A stretch of 62,411 nt of DNA from positions 1 through 62,411 of the forward strand of contig DFEQ01000029.1 of the NCBI GenBank assembly GCA_002368735.1. Reading direction: 5' to 3'. The translations under genes and the position numbers were made by a program. The notes under the pieces are model-generated. The model saw only the letters and a list, made by a program, of their open reading frames with translations, was not told the DNA's origin and made no database searches. This stretch comes from Christensenella sp. UBA3798 (GTDB lineage Bacteria > Bacillota > Clostridia > Christensenellales > CAG-1252). Below are positions 16,579-25,432 of this stretch, in pieces. The first letter of the stretch is position 1; each line of letters starts with the position of its first letter.

Positions 16579-18747
16579 GTGAAAGATAAAATGTCTGCTA
16601 TAGAGAAGAAAGAACTGGCGCTGATGATCCTTCGTTTGGCGCTTCTCATTGCGGCGATAGCGCTGCTTATCTGGGTCAACGCATACTTCGCTTTCGTTAT
16701 CCTTGCCATCGTTATATGGATAGTTATCGACGTCGTCGTGGGGTTAAAGACCAAGAAGTGTCCCTCTCAACCCCCAAAGGACGCCAAACAGACCCATCCC
16801 AAGTACCATCTCAACGATATCATTTGGCATCTTGAAAATCCCGGACTCACCAATCCCGACATCGACTTTACGTTGGACGACGTGACGGAAGACGACCTTA
16901 TGGAGTCCATCGAGCCGTACTGCTCCTATATCAAGGCGCGTTACGACTGCTTGGATTTCCGCGCGACGGTCTTATATCGCCTCATCGCGAACGGCAACGA
17001 TTTTATCGACAAGGTATCCCCTTCGGGCAAGGCAAGGCAGCTGCTTGACGAAACCTTCCTCGGCATGAAGTTTTGGATGACCGAGAAGGGGGACGACAGC
17101 GTCTGCTACTTCTCCGAAAATCACGAGATAACCTTCTTTGTCCTCGCCTATCTCCTTGGAAAGATGTATTCCGACCGCGTGTTTGAGAGCGACGGCAGGA
17201 AGGGGGCGGATAAAGTGCCCGAAGCGCGCGAGCGCATGATCACTTGGTTCGAGCTTCGCGGCAAGTACGGCTTTTCCGAGTTCTATTCGCATAATTATCT
17301 CCCCATCGATTTTGCATCTATCTCGCTTCTCTTGCTCTATGGCGACAGGACGGATAAGGAGCTTATGGACCGCGCCCGCGGCGTGATGGACATCCTCTGT
17401 TTGGACTACGCCCACTCCTACGCCTTCGGCACCACGATAGGCGCGATGGGTAGGGCGTATGCGCGCAACAATATCAACTGTGCCTTCCATGAGAATACCA
17501 CCGACCTTGTCACCGACGCCATTTGGAATGATTCCAAGAAGTTCGGCGGCATCTATTATCACAAACCCAGTCAGGTGGGCGCCTTCCAACGCCTTATGAA
17601 TGTCAAGGACGAGGAGGGCAAGCACCTTTACGAAGTGCCCGCGGCGATCAAGGCGATCGGCACGGATACTTCCACGCAGGTCATCAAGAGCTCCTTCGGC
17701 TTGGACCTTAAGGATATCGAGAAGGAGGGGCTCCTCGGCATGAGCGACCGCCAAGTCATGTTCCAGTTCGGCATGGTCGCGATGTCCAATCCCGAGATCA
17801 TCAACAATTCCTTTGACTTTGTCAACGAGTATTCCTTGATCTCCAACGAGTTCTTCTCTTCCTTCAAGTATTTCAATATCTCTCTGTTGCGTTTCCTCGG
17901 CGTGTTCCCGCTGATCTCACGCGCTTTGAAGATCTATCCCAACGGCGTGGCTCTCCAGCGCTCCAACGTGTATATCTATCGCACCAAGGACTATAAGCTC
18001 TCCACCCTCGTGGGATATCATCCGGGGAGCGCGGGCGCACAGCAGACCACGATGATGGCGCTCCTTCCGGGCGGCGTGACGGTATTTACCCATCATCCTT
18101 TGAAGGATAAGACCTTCGGGACGGCTCCCGGCTTCTGGGGCGGCTACGGATGCGCTCCCCACGCGGTGCAGGACCATAACGTGTGTATGCTCATCCACCA
18201 CATCCCGAAGAGCATCACCTTCTCTCCCGCTCCCATGCTCCCCTATACGCACACCTATCTTGCGGAGGAGCTTATGGACGAGGTCGTCGTGGAAGGTAGG
18301 TACGCCTTTGCGCGCAAGGGGGGTACCTTCTTGGCTCTGATCGGCGCGTCCGACTTTGAATACCTCGAGCACGACCCCGACAAGGCGGCGGTCATGGAAG
18401 GGCTCTTAAAGGATGCTACCAAGCGCTTCGAGCTCGTACAGCGCGGCAAGACGCAGTTCACCATCTACGAATTGTCCTCCGCGGACAAGGAGAGCTTTGC
18501 CTCCTTTATGGAGCGTATCAAGGCTGCCGAGGTATCCTTTGACGGCGACCATCTGAGCTACCGCTCGGAGAAGTCGTACGAACTTACCTACGAAGGGGAT
18601 TTCAACGTGGACGGCGAAAAGCAGCCCTACGAGTACAAGCGCTACGACAGCTCCTACGTGCAGGCGGATTACCTCTCTGAGGATATCGTTGTGAACGCGG
18701 CGGGGCAGACGCACCACGTCAATATTGCCGCGGGCGTACGTGAATGA
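16579..18747 (+). CDS. Membrane-anchored large protein, possible (alpha/alpha)-toroid polysaccharide-degrading enzyme
   Basis: The 722-residue protein starts with a hydrophobic hairpin (about 14-52), and the rest is predicted outside the membrane. Residues of about 150-420 are rich in helices with conserved-looking clusters CYFSENHEITFF, SEFYSHNYLPIDF and HSYAFGTTIGAMGRAY. These resemble the helical toroid domains of uronate lyases and hydrolases. The second half has beta-type segments (GYHPGSAGAQQTTMMALLPG, PGFWGGYG) like the supersandwich found in heparinase II/III-like and chondroitin lyase families. I cannot assign a CAZy family; a lyase producing unsaturated oligouronides for the GH105 enzyme would fit the context well. 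Its stop overlaps the first in-frame ATG of the next gene. Confidence 0.6.
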   Translation: MKDKMSAIEKKELALMILRLALLIAAIALLIWVNAYFAFVILAIVIWIVIDVVVGLKTKKCPSQPPKDAKQTHPKYHLNDIIWHLENPGLTNPDIDFTLDDVTEDDLMESIEPYCSYIKARYDCLDFRATVLYRLIANGNDFIDKVSPSGKARQLLDETFLGMKFWMTEKGDDSVCYFSENHEITFFVLAYLLGKMYSDRVFESDGRKGADKVPEARERMITWFELRGKYGFSEFYSHNYLPIDFASISLLLLYGDRTDKELMDRARGVMDILCLDYAHSYAFGTTIGAMGRAYARNNINCAFHENTTDLVTDAIWNDSKKFGGIYYHKPSQVGAFQRLMNVKDEEGKHLYEVPAAIKAIGTDTSTQVIKSSFGLDLKDIEKEGLLGMSDRQVMFQFGMVAMSNPEIINNSFDFVNEYSLISNEFFSSFKYFNISLLRFLGVFPLISRALKIYPNGVALQRSNVYIYRTKDYKLSTLVGYHPGSAGAQQTTMMALLPGGVTVFTHHPLKDKTFGTAPGFWGGYGCAPHAVQDHNVCMLIHHIPKSITFSPAPMLPYTHTYLAEELMDEVVVEGRYAFARKGGTFLALIGASDFEYLEHDPDKAAVMEGLLKDATKRFELVQRGKTQFTIYELSSADKESFASFMERIKAAEVSFDGDHLSYRSEKSYELTYEGDFNVDGEKQPYEYKRYDSSYVQADYLSEDIVVNAAGQTHHVNIAAGVRE

Positions 18748-18767
18748 ATCGAATAGAAGGTTTCTCA

Positions 18768-20144
18768 ATGAACGAACAAGAACAGTTACAAAACAAAGAA
18801 AACGTCTTTATCTCCTTTAAAAAGGTCGTCGTGACCGCGGTCATCGTCCTTGTCCTCTTTGCGCTTGCCATCGTTGCGGTCGTCCTGTTCGCGCCGGACG
18901 CCATGCCCGTGGATTGGAGCAAAGTGCGCAAGATACCCACCAAAGTCACCCTTCTGGCGGCGGAGGACGATAGGAATCCCACCGATACCCACGCCCTCGT
19001 CAAGCTGAACGACGACGGCAAGCCCGACGCCTCCGACTGGAAGGTCTTGCAGTTCACCGATATCCATCTGACGCAGGATCACGAAAGGAACAAAGTCAAC
19101 TTGAACTATCTCATCGACACTCTAAATCGCGAAAAGCCCGATTTCGTCGTCTTGACCGGAGACATCATCACCCGTCCTCGAGGCAGGGCGCGCGCCATCC
19201 AACTGGCGCAGATCTTTGAAAGAATGGGCATTTACTGGAGTTACTGCTTGGGCAATCACGAAGGCGATTCCATGCCTTTTACCCTCTCTCGCGAGGAGAA
19301 TATCCGCATTTGGTCGGAGTACGACCATTGCGTCCTCGATAACGACGTCAAGAGAACTTCGGACGGCACCGCCGTTTGGGGTCTCGGCAATACCGTCGTC
19401 AACCTGCTCGGCGCGGACTATGAGGTCGTGCAATCCATGATCTTTATGGATAGCGGCAACAAGCTTACGGATGAGAGCGTGGCGGAACTCAAGGAGAAAG
19501 GCGTCGAAGATATCAACATGAATAGTTACGACTTTTTGAAGAGCAGTCAGATGGCTTGGTACGAGGAGCAGGTGCGCGCGGTCACGGACGACCTCACGAA
19601 CGGCGTCAAGACCATGCTCTTTATACATATCCCCTTAGTGGAGCAGGGCAACGTGAAACTAATCAAGTATTCCGACGTCTTGGATGAAGGTTGGGGCTAC
19701 GCTTATCCGGAAAAGCCCCTGATGATCGGGGAGGAGACGTATGGCTACACGGTGGTCAAGGACGGTTGGAAACTCGTGAACGGCACCGAGAGCTACGAAA
19801 AGTGCTACTGTTCCGACTACAATAACGGCATGTACGACCTTATGAAGTCGCTTCGCGCCGGCGTGAACGCCTTGTTCTGCGGACACGACCATATCAGCAA
19901 TAGCATTCTCTACGAGGAGGAAATCGCCTCGGACGACCCCGTCTATCTGTGCTACGGCATCTGCAGCGGCTTGCAGAGCTACAATATGTACTCGATGGGT
20001 CTTTCGGACACCAACGACTACTCGCTGCGCGGCTACGCAAAGATCACCGTCCACGCCGACAGCACCTTTGACTATCACCAGATCAGATACGTTGATATCG
20101 AGCATCCCGTCGCGTGCATCGTGAACGGCGTTGCTTGCGACTAA
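18768..20144 (+). CDS. Membrane-anchored calcineurin-like phosphoesterase, copy 1
   Basis: A 458-residue protein with a short cytoplasmic head, one transmembrane helix (about residues 18-40) and an external metallophosphoesterase domain. Metal motifs are complete: FTDIH, LTGDI, GNHEGD, FIHIPL and GHDH. Unlike the lipoprotein copy upstream it uses GNHE rather than GNHD, as in many Dcr2/purple-phosphatase-like members. The start at 18768 is chosen over the ATG at 18744, which overlaps the previous stop, because only it has a good ribosome site (AGAAGG, 8 nt). It is 29 nt ahead of a close paralogue. The substrate is unknown. Confidence 0.85.
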   Translation: MNEQEQLQNKENVFISFKKVVVTAVIVLVLFALAIVAVVLFAPDAMPVDWSKVRKIPTKVTLLAAEDDRNPTDTHALVKLNDDGKPDASDWKVLQFTDIHLTQDHERNKVNLNYLIDTLNREKPDFVVLTGDIITRPRGRARAIQLAQIFERMGIYWSYCLGNHEGDSMPFTLSREENIRIWSEYDHCVLDNDVKRTSDGTAVWGLGNTVVNLLGADYEVVQSMIFMDSGNKLTDESVAELKEKGVEDINMNSYDFLKSSQMAWYEEQVRAVTDDLTNGVKTMLFIHIPLVEQGNVKLIKYSDVLDEGWGYAYPEKPLMIGEETYGYTVVKDGWKLVNGTESYEKCYCSDYNNGMYDLMKSLRAGVNALFCGHDHISNSILYEEEIASDDPVYLCYGICSGLQSYNMYSMGLSDTNDYSLRGYAKITVHADSTFDYHQIRYVDIEHPVACIVNGVACD

Positions 20145-20173
20145 TATGAAATCGATTGGAGGCACATACGCTT

Positions 20174-21520
20174 ATGAGTTCAAAAGTAAAGATCATCGTC
20201 GCCTGTTCGATCGCGCTTGCGTTCATCGCTGCCGTCGTTTTGGTGATTTTATTCGCTCCGCTTCCTATGAACGTTGAATGGGACGATATCTATAACGTCG
20301 AGAATAACGTCACGTTGCTCGACGCCAATGCCGAGGGCAATCCGACCGATGCCCCCGCTCTCGTCAAGCTGAATAAGGACGGCAAGCCCGACACCTCGGA
20401 CTGGAAGGTCTTGCAGTTCACCGATATGCACCTTGCGGAGACCAACAAGGGCAACCTCGGCAACGATAGGACCATCAAGATGTTTATCGAGACCATCGAG
20501 ACCGAGCGCCCCGACTTCGTCGCCTTCACGGGTGATATCATCACCAGTTTTCGCGGCAGGGCGCGCGCTATCCAGCTCTGCGAGATGATGGAGAAACTGG
20601 GCGTCTACTGGGCGTACTGCTTGGGCAATCACGAAGGAGACGCCTTCTATAAGATGCCGCGCAAAGAGCTGATGGAACTCGTGGAGAAGTATCCCCATTG
20701 CCTGACCGACGCTTCTGTCAAGAAGACAGCCGCAGGTGAGGAGGTGTGGGGCTACGGCAACTTTGTCGTAAACCTGCTCGGCGCGAATAACAAGGTCGTG
20801 CAATCTATGATATTTATGGACAGCGGCGACGCCATCTCTAAGGAGGACGCCGAGAAGTTCGACGTCAAGAAGGGCAGTTACGACTATCTGAAGGATAGCC
20901 AAAAGGTTTGGTATGAGGAAGAGGTCAGGAAGGTCACGAACGACCTCACGAACGGCGTTAAGACTATGCTCTTTATCCATATCCCCTTGGTCGAACAGCG
21001 CAATATGAAGTACGTTTCGCTCTCCAACCTTGAGGAAGGGTGGACTGCGGATGCGGCGGGCGATGGCTACACCTATCTCGACGGGGTCTATACCAAAGAT
21101 CACGACGGCAACGTCGTCGGCCTGGTGGCGATCGCGGACGGCTGGTACGCCGCCAAAGGCACGGCGAACTACGAAGGCGTGTGCTCTTCCGAGCACAATA
21201 ACGGAATGTACGATTTGATGAAGTCGCTCCGCGCAGGGGTAAACGGCTTGTTCTGCGGGCACGACCACGTCAATAATTCCGTCCTATACGAGGCTGCGGG
21301 CGAAGGGGAGACTCCCGTCTACCTCTGTTACGGGGTTTGCGGCGGCTATGCTACCTACAACCTCTACAAAGCCAATAAGACCGACGACCCGGACAATCTG
21401 ATGAAGGGCTACTCGATAATCACCATCCACGCCGACCGCACCTTCGATTATACGGGGGTCAGCTGGGACTACGACTACGAGCGCTCCGTCTACGTTGAAA
21501 ATAGCCTTCCCAAGGCGTAA
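20174..21520 (+). CDS. Membrane-anchored calcineurin-like phosphoesterase, copy 2
   Basis: A 448-residue paralogue of the preceding gene. It keeps the same order: N-terminal transmembrane helix, the shared DGKP-SDWKVLQFTD entry to the catalytic domain, FTGDI, GNHEGD, FIHIPLVEQ and GHDH. It differs mainly in the region before GHDH, where it has a longer loop. The pair clearly arose by tandem duplication. A TTG-initiated reading from 20156 is possible, but the ATG at 20174 follows GGAGG and gives the same N-terminal layout as copy 1. It ends the operon at a bidirectional terminator. Confidence 0.85.
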   Translation: MSSKVKIIVACSIALAFIAAVVLVILFAPLPMNVEWDDIYNVENNVTLLDANAEGNPTDAPALVKLNKDGKPDTSDWKVLQFTDMHLAETNKGNLGNDRTIKMFIETIETERPDFVAFTGDIITSFRGRARAIQLCEMMEKLGVYWAYCLGNHEGDAFYKMPRKELMELVEKYPHCLTDASVKKTAAGEEVWGYGNFVVNLLGANNKVVQSMIFMDSGDAISKEDAEKFDVKKGSYDYLKDSQKVWYEEEVRKVTNDLTNGVKTMLFIHIPLVEQRNMKYVSLSNLEEGWTADAAGDGYTYLDGVYTKDHDGNVVGLVAIADGWYAAKGTANYEGVCSSEHNNGMYDLMKSLRAGVNGLFCGHDHVNNSVLYEAAGEGETPVYLCYGVCGGYATYNLYKANKTDDPDNLMKGYSIITIHADRTFDYTGVSWDYDYERSVYVENSLPKA

Positions 21521-21537
21521 AAGTCTATAAAAAAAGG

Positions 21538-21569
21538 ATGCGCTTCCTTCTCGGGAAGCGCATTTTTTT
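21538..21569. terminator. Bidirectional intrinsic terminator between convergent genes
   Basis: ATGCGCTTCC and GGAAGCGCAT form a 10-bp stem with a 6-nt loop. Runs of A upstream and T downstream make it work for both the phosphoesterase (+) and the ferritin-like gene (-). Confidence 0.88.
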
Positions 21570-21599
21570 GTGCTTATAGCAGATATTTCGACGTGGGCG

Positions 21600-22862
21600 T
21601 CAGATGCCGATCTTCCCCTTGACTCTCCCTAGGACGTAGTTGTCCTCGTCCCTCTTTCGGAGGGCTACGACGGGGTGCTCCTTGACCTGATAGCGATAGT
21701 CCTCGCCCAGCTCCTTGATGTGCTTTTCGATGACCTCGTGGCTCGCCACACCCGTCGCGCTGCCGTTGACCCTCTTTTGGTAGTCGAAGAAGTCAAAGTT
21801 ATCGCCGAGGGCGTCCACTTTTGCAAAGTCCTCGCGCATTCCCGTTTCAAGCACGCTGTCCTTCAAGACGCCGCGGACGTACTCCTTTTGCTCGGTGATG
21901 AATAATAGCTCGGGGAAGGTCGCCTTGGGGATGACCTCTTGATACTCCTTTCCGTCGTACTTTCGGAGGAGTTCCGCCGCATAGTGCAGGTGCGCCACTT
22001 CCTGCTCGAAGAATTCTTCCCATACCTTCTTCACCTTGGGGTCGGTCTCGCTCTCGTAACAGCTGTAATAGAGATAGGCTTCGGTGTATTCGTGCATCAA
22101 GAGCTTTTCCAGCGGGGAGCACGCGGGATCTATCAGGCTGCCGTACTGGCTGACGTGCTGTTCCTCTATCATCCCTATCTCCTGATACAGCCTTCTGCCG
22201 AGGTCGGACTTATAGAACCCGCATTGGTTCATATAGTAGTTCATGGTCTGCTGTTCCGCAGCGGTGATGATGTTGACCTGCAGTTTGGTGAGCAACGAGT
22301 CCTTCTTTGCGTCGATGGGGCGCTTGACGTCGTCGTAGGGATGGCGATGCTCGCTGATGGTCGGACGCCCCGGCATTATCTCGGTGTATCCGCCGACGAG
22401 TTCCTCCGCCTTTTCGCCCGTTTCCATATTCATGAGGTCGGCATAGCGGTACAGATGGTCAAAGTCCTCGAGGAGGGCAAAGTCCATACAATGCTTGACG
22501 TAAGGATTGCTTTCGCGCGCAGCCATCGTGGCGGTCAGATCCACCGCGAGTTGCTCGTAGGCGATGGTGTTTTCGAGCACGCTCTCCGAGATGGGTTTCA
22601 AGCAGGCGATGCGCTTTTGCTGCATCTGCTCGCTGCGCCGAAGCATGGCTAGGTCTCGCCTAAGGTCGGCGCGCTTCTCGTTACGCATCGTGTTGTGCCC
22701 GAATCCGACCTCCTCGAATTCCGTGCCGTTCATCAAGATGATGCGGAGCTTGGTATAGGGGTTTGCGCTGTGCTTGTCATAGCTGTATCCGTATAGCTCT
22801 TTTCGTTCGATGAAACAGCTGTCCATTTCCATTGGTTTGAGTTCAAAAGGGTTAATGCTCAT
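21600..22862 (-). CDS. Ferritin-like diiron domain protein
   Basis: The 420-residue protein carries a four-helix pattern with evenly spaced metal ligands at about residues 195-315: AAEQQTMNYY, IEEQHVSQY (ExxH), HEYTEAYLYY, and EQEVAHLHY (ExxH). This E / ExxH / E / ExxH order is the signature of diiron ferritin-like proteins. A weaker helical copy precedes it (AYEQLAVDL, LEDFDHLYRY), suggesting an internal duplication in which the first half kept fewer ligands. There is no signal peptide or membrane helix. A role in iron handling, oxidative stress or as a coat-associated protein is possible but not shown. It is a single gene on the minus strand, convergent with the phosphoesterase operon and divergent from leuS. 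Confidence 0.75.
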   Translation of the reverse strand: MSINPFELKPMEMDSCFIERKELYGYSYDKHSANPYTKLRIILMNGTEFEEVGFGHNTMRNEKRADLRRDLAMLRRSEQMQQKRIACLKPISESVLENTIAYEQLAVDLTATMAARESNPYVKHCMDFALLEDFDHLYRYADLMNMETGEKAEELVGGYTEIMPGRPTISEHRHPYDDVKRPIDAKKDSLLTKLQVNIITAAEQQTMNYYMNQCGFYKSDLGRRLYQEIGMIEEQHVSQYGSLIDPACSPLEKLLMHEYTEAYLYYSCYESETDPKVKKVWEEFFEQEVAHLHYAAELLRKYDGKEYQEVIPKATFPELLFITEQKEYVRGVLKDSVLETGMREDFAKVDALGDNFDFFDYQKRVNGSATGVASHEVIEKHIKELGEDYRYQVKEHPVVALRKRDEDNYVLGRVKGKIGI

Positions 22863-22936
22863 GGGTTACCTCCGAGCGAGAGTATGGACGATCAACGGCT
22901 TTTTTAAACAGGCAAAACGCAAATGCGCAAAAACTT

Positions 22937-22965
22937 TTGACTTTTCCCTGCGACTATACTATTAT
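22937..22965 (+). promoter_or_regulatory. Promoter of leuS
   Basis: TTGACT (22937-22942), a 17-nt spacer, TATTAT (22960-22965). Only about 57 nt separate it from the leuS start, too short for a T-box, which often controls aminoacyl-tRNA synthetase genes in Firmicutes. Confidence 0.6.
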
Positions 22966-23022
22966 TAACTATTATAATATTATTTCGCTCGCGAAAAGTC
23001 GGAGCGAAGAAAAGGACCGATT

Positions 23023-25431
23023 ATGAAGGATTATTCACCAAGAGAGATTGAAGCAAAGTGGCAGCGCATTTGGGAGGAGAAAGAGCTCTTCAAGGCGAAG
23101 GATTTCAGCGATAAACCCAAGTTTTACGGCTTGATAGAGTTTCCCTATCCGTCGGGTGCGGGGCTGCACGTGGGGCATATCCGCGCCTTCACCTCGATGG
23201 AGGTGGTCTCCCGCATGAGGAGATTGCAGGGCTATAACGTCTTGTTCCCCATCGGATGGGACGCTTTCGGACTGCCCACCGAGAACTACGCGATGAAGAC
23301 CAATCAGCACCCCCGCAAGGTCACGGACGACAATATCAAGACCTTCGTCTCTCAGCTGAAGCGCGTCGGCTATTCCTTTGACTGGGATAGGACGGTGGAT
23401 ACCACCGATCCCTCATACTACAAGTGGACGCAATGGATCTTCTTGCAGCTCTTCAAGCGTGGGCTCGCCTATCGCAGCAATACCTACGTCAATTTCTGCG
23501 AAAACTGCAAGGTCGTTCTGTCCAACGAGGAATCGCAGGGGGGCGTATGCGACCGTTGCGGCTCTCCCGTCATCCAGAAGCAGAAGGACGTTTGGTTCTT
23601 GAAGATACGCGACTACGCCGATAAGCTCCTGGACGGCTTGGAGGGCTTGGACTTCCTCCCCCGCGTCAAGACCGAGCAGGAGAATTGGATCGGGCGTAGC
23701 TACGGCGCCGAGCTCGACTTCCCCGTCACGACGGGCGGCAACCTGCGCGTGTTCACCACCCGTGCGGATACCGTTTTCGGCGTGACCTTTATGTGTATCG
23801 CGCCCGAGCACCCGTTGATAGAGGAGAACGCCGCGCATATCAAGAATATGGAGGAGATAGAAGCCTATCGCGAGGCGGCTCGCCGCAAGAACGAGTTTGA
23901 GCGCGTACAGCTCCAAAAGGATAAGACGGGCGTCAGGATAGACGGCGTCGCCGCCATCAACCCCTTGACGGGCAAGGAAGTGCCCATCTTCGTAGCCGAC
24001 TACGTAATGATGGGGTACGGTACGGGCGCCATCATGGCGGTTCCCGCGCACGATACCCGCGACTATGACTTTGCAAAGAAATACTCTCTTCCCATCATTC
24101 AGGTCATCGACGGCGAGGTGGACCTTGAAAAGACTGCCTATACCGATATCTACAACGGCACGATGATCAATAGCGATTTCCTGAACGGGCTACCCGTCAA
24201 AGAGGCTATCGCCAAGATGATAGACTACGTAGAAGAGAAGAAGATCGGCACCCGCAAGGTCAATTACAATATGAAGGACTGGGCGTTCAACCGTCAGAGA
24301 TATTGGGGCGAACCCATCCCCATCGTGTACTGCGACAAGTGCGGCATGGTGCCCGTCCCCGAAGAGGAGCTCCCCTTGAAGCTCCCCGACCTCGAGGAGT
24401 ACAAGCCCACCGATACGGGCGAGTCCCCCCTCTCCAAGGTCACCGATTGGGTGAATTGCAAGTGCCCCAAGTGCGGCGGCGCCGCGCGGCGTGAGACCGA
24501 TACGATGCCGCAGTGGGCGGGTTCGTCGTGGTACTTCCTGCGTTATATCGACCCGAGGAATAATAACGCCCTCGCCGACCCCGAGAAGCTCCGTTATTGG
24601 GGCCCCGTGGATTGGTACAACGGCGGTATGGAGCACGTTACCCGCCACCTCATCTATTCGCGTTTCTGGAATCGCTTCCTGTACGACATTGGCGCCGTTC
24701 CTTTCCCCGAGCCTTATAAGAGGCGCACCGCGCAGGGGCTCCTCCTCGGCAGCGACGGCAACAAGATGAGCAAGAGCCTCGGCAACGTGGTCAACCCCAA
24801 CGAGTGCATCGACAAGTACGGCAGCGACGTCCTGCGTACCTACGTAATGTTTATCGGCGACTACGAGCGCCCCGCGCCTTGGTCGGATAACAGCATCGTG
24901 GGTTGCAAGCGCTTTATCGAAAGGGTGTGGCGCCTCCCCGAGATCATGAACGATGAGCAAGGCTACAGCCGCAAGCACAACGCAAGCGTGCATCGCATGA
25001 TCAAGAAGGTCACCGCCGACTACGAGTCCACCGGCTTTAATACCGCCATCGCTGCCATGATGACCTTCGTCAACGAGGTCTATGCCGACGGCTATATCAC
25101 GAGGTGCGAGTTGGAGACCCTCTTGAAGCTCCTCTATCCCGTGGCGCCTCACGTCACCGAGGAGATAAACGAGGCGATCGGCAACAAGAGATTGATCGCC
25201 GAGAGCACTTGGCCCGAGTATGACGAAAACCACCTCGTGGAGGACGAAGTATCCATCCCGGTGCAGATCCTCGGCAAGCTGAAGGGCGTCATAAAGGTGG
25301 CGCGTACCGCCTCGCAGGAGGAGGTCGTGGACGCCATCTTGAATGGAGAACTCAAGGGCTACTTCGAGGGCAAACAGATCGTCAAGGTCATCTACGTTCC
25401 CGCAAAGATAGTCAACTTTATCGTCAAGTAA
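23023..25431 (+). CDS. leuS: Leucyl-tRNA synthetase
   Basis: It charges tRNA-Leu with leucine in the cytoplasm. The 802 residues are normal for bacterial LeuRS. The class I HIGH motif is HVGH at 49-52 and the KMSKS motif is at 581-585. Between them lie the CP1 editing domain (the conserved Thr-rich stretch is in VFTTRADTVFG; MGYGTGAIMAVPAHDTRD is the rest of the editing pocket) and Cys pairs (CENCK/CDRCG and CPKCGG) typical of zinc-binding inserts. The tRNA-binding anticodon and C-terminal domains are complete. It is the first gene of the leuS-to-acpP run and its stop is one base ahead of the next ATG. Confidence 0.97.
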   Translation: MKDYSPREIEAKWQRIWEEKELFKAKDFSDKPKFYGLIEFPYPSGAGLHVGHIRAFTSMEVVSRMRRLQGYNVLFPIGWDAFGLPTENYAMKTNQHPRKVTDDNIKTFVSQLKRVGYSFDWDRTVDTTDPSYYKWTQWIFLQLFKRGLAYRSNTYVNFCENCKVVLSNEESQGGVCDRCGSPVIQKQKDVWFLKIRDYADKLLDGLEGLDFLPRVKTEQENWIGRSYGAELDFPVTTGGNLRVFTTRADTVFGVTFMCIAPEHPLIEENAAHIKNMEEIEAYREAARRKNEFERVQLQKDKTGVRIDGVAAINPLTGKEVPIFVADYVMMGYGTGAIMAVPAHDTRDYDFAKKYSLPIIQVIDGEVDLEKTAYTDIYNGTMINSDFLNGLPVKEAIAKMIDYVEEKKIGTRKVNYNMKDWAFNRQRYWGEPIPIVYCDKCGMVPVPEEELPLKLPDLEEYKPTDTGESPLSKVTDWVNCKCPKCGGAARRETDTMPQWAGSSWYFLRYIDPRNNNALADPEKLRYWGPVDWYNGGMEHVTRHLIYSRFWNRFLYDIGAVPFPEPYKRRTAQGLLLGSDGNKMSKSLGNVVNPNECIDKYGSDVLRTYVMFIGDYERPAPWSDNSIVGCKRFIERVWRLPEIMNDEQGYSRKHNASVHRMIKKVTADYESTGFNTAIAAMMTFVNEVYADGYITRCELETLLKLLYPVAPHVTEEINEAIGNKRLIAESTWPEYDENHLVEDEVSIPVQILGKLKGVIKVARTASQEEVVDAILNGELKGYFEGKQIVKVIYVPAKIVNFIVK

Positions 25432-25432
25432 T

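Noticed and set aside
22863..23022. T-box leader for leuS
   Set aside because: The promoter-to-start distance is under 60 nt and there is no T-box sequence or terminator hairpin.
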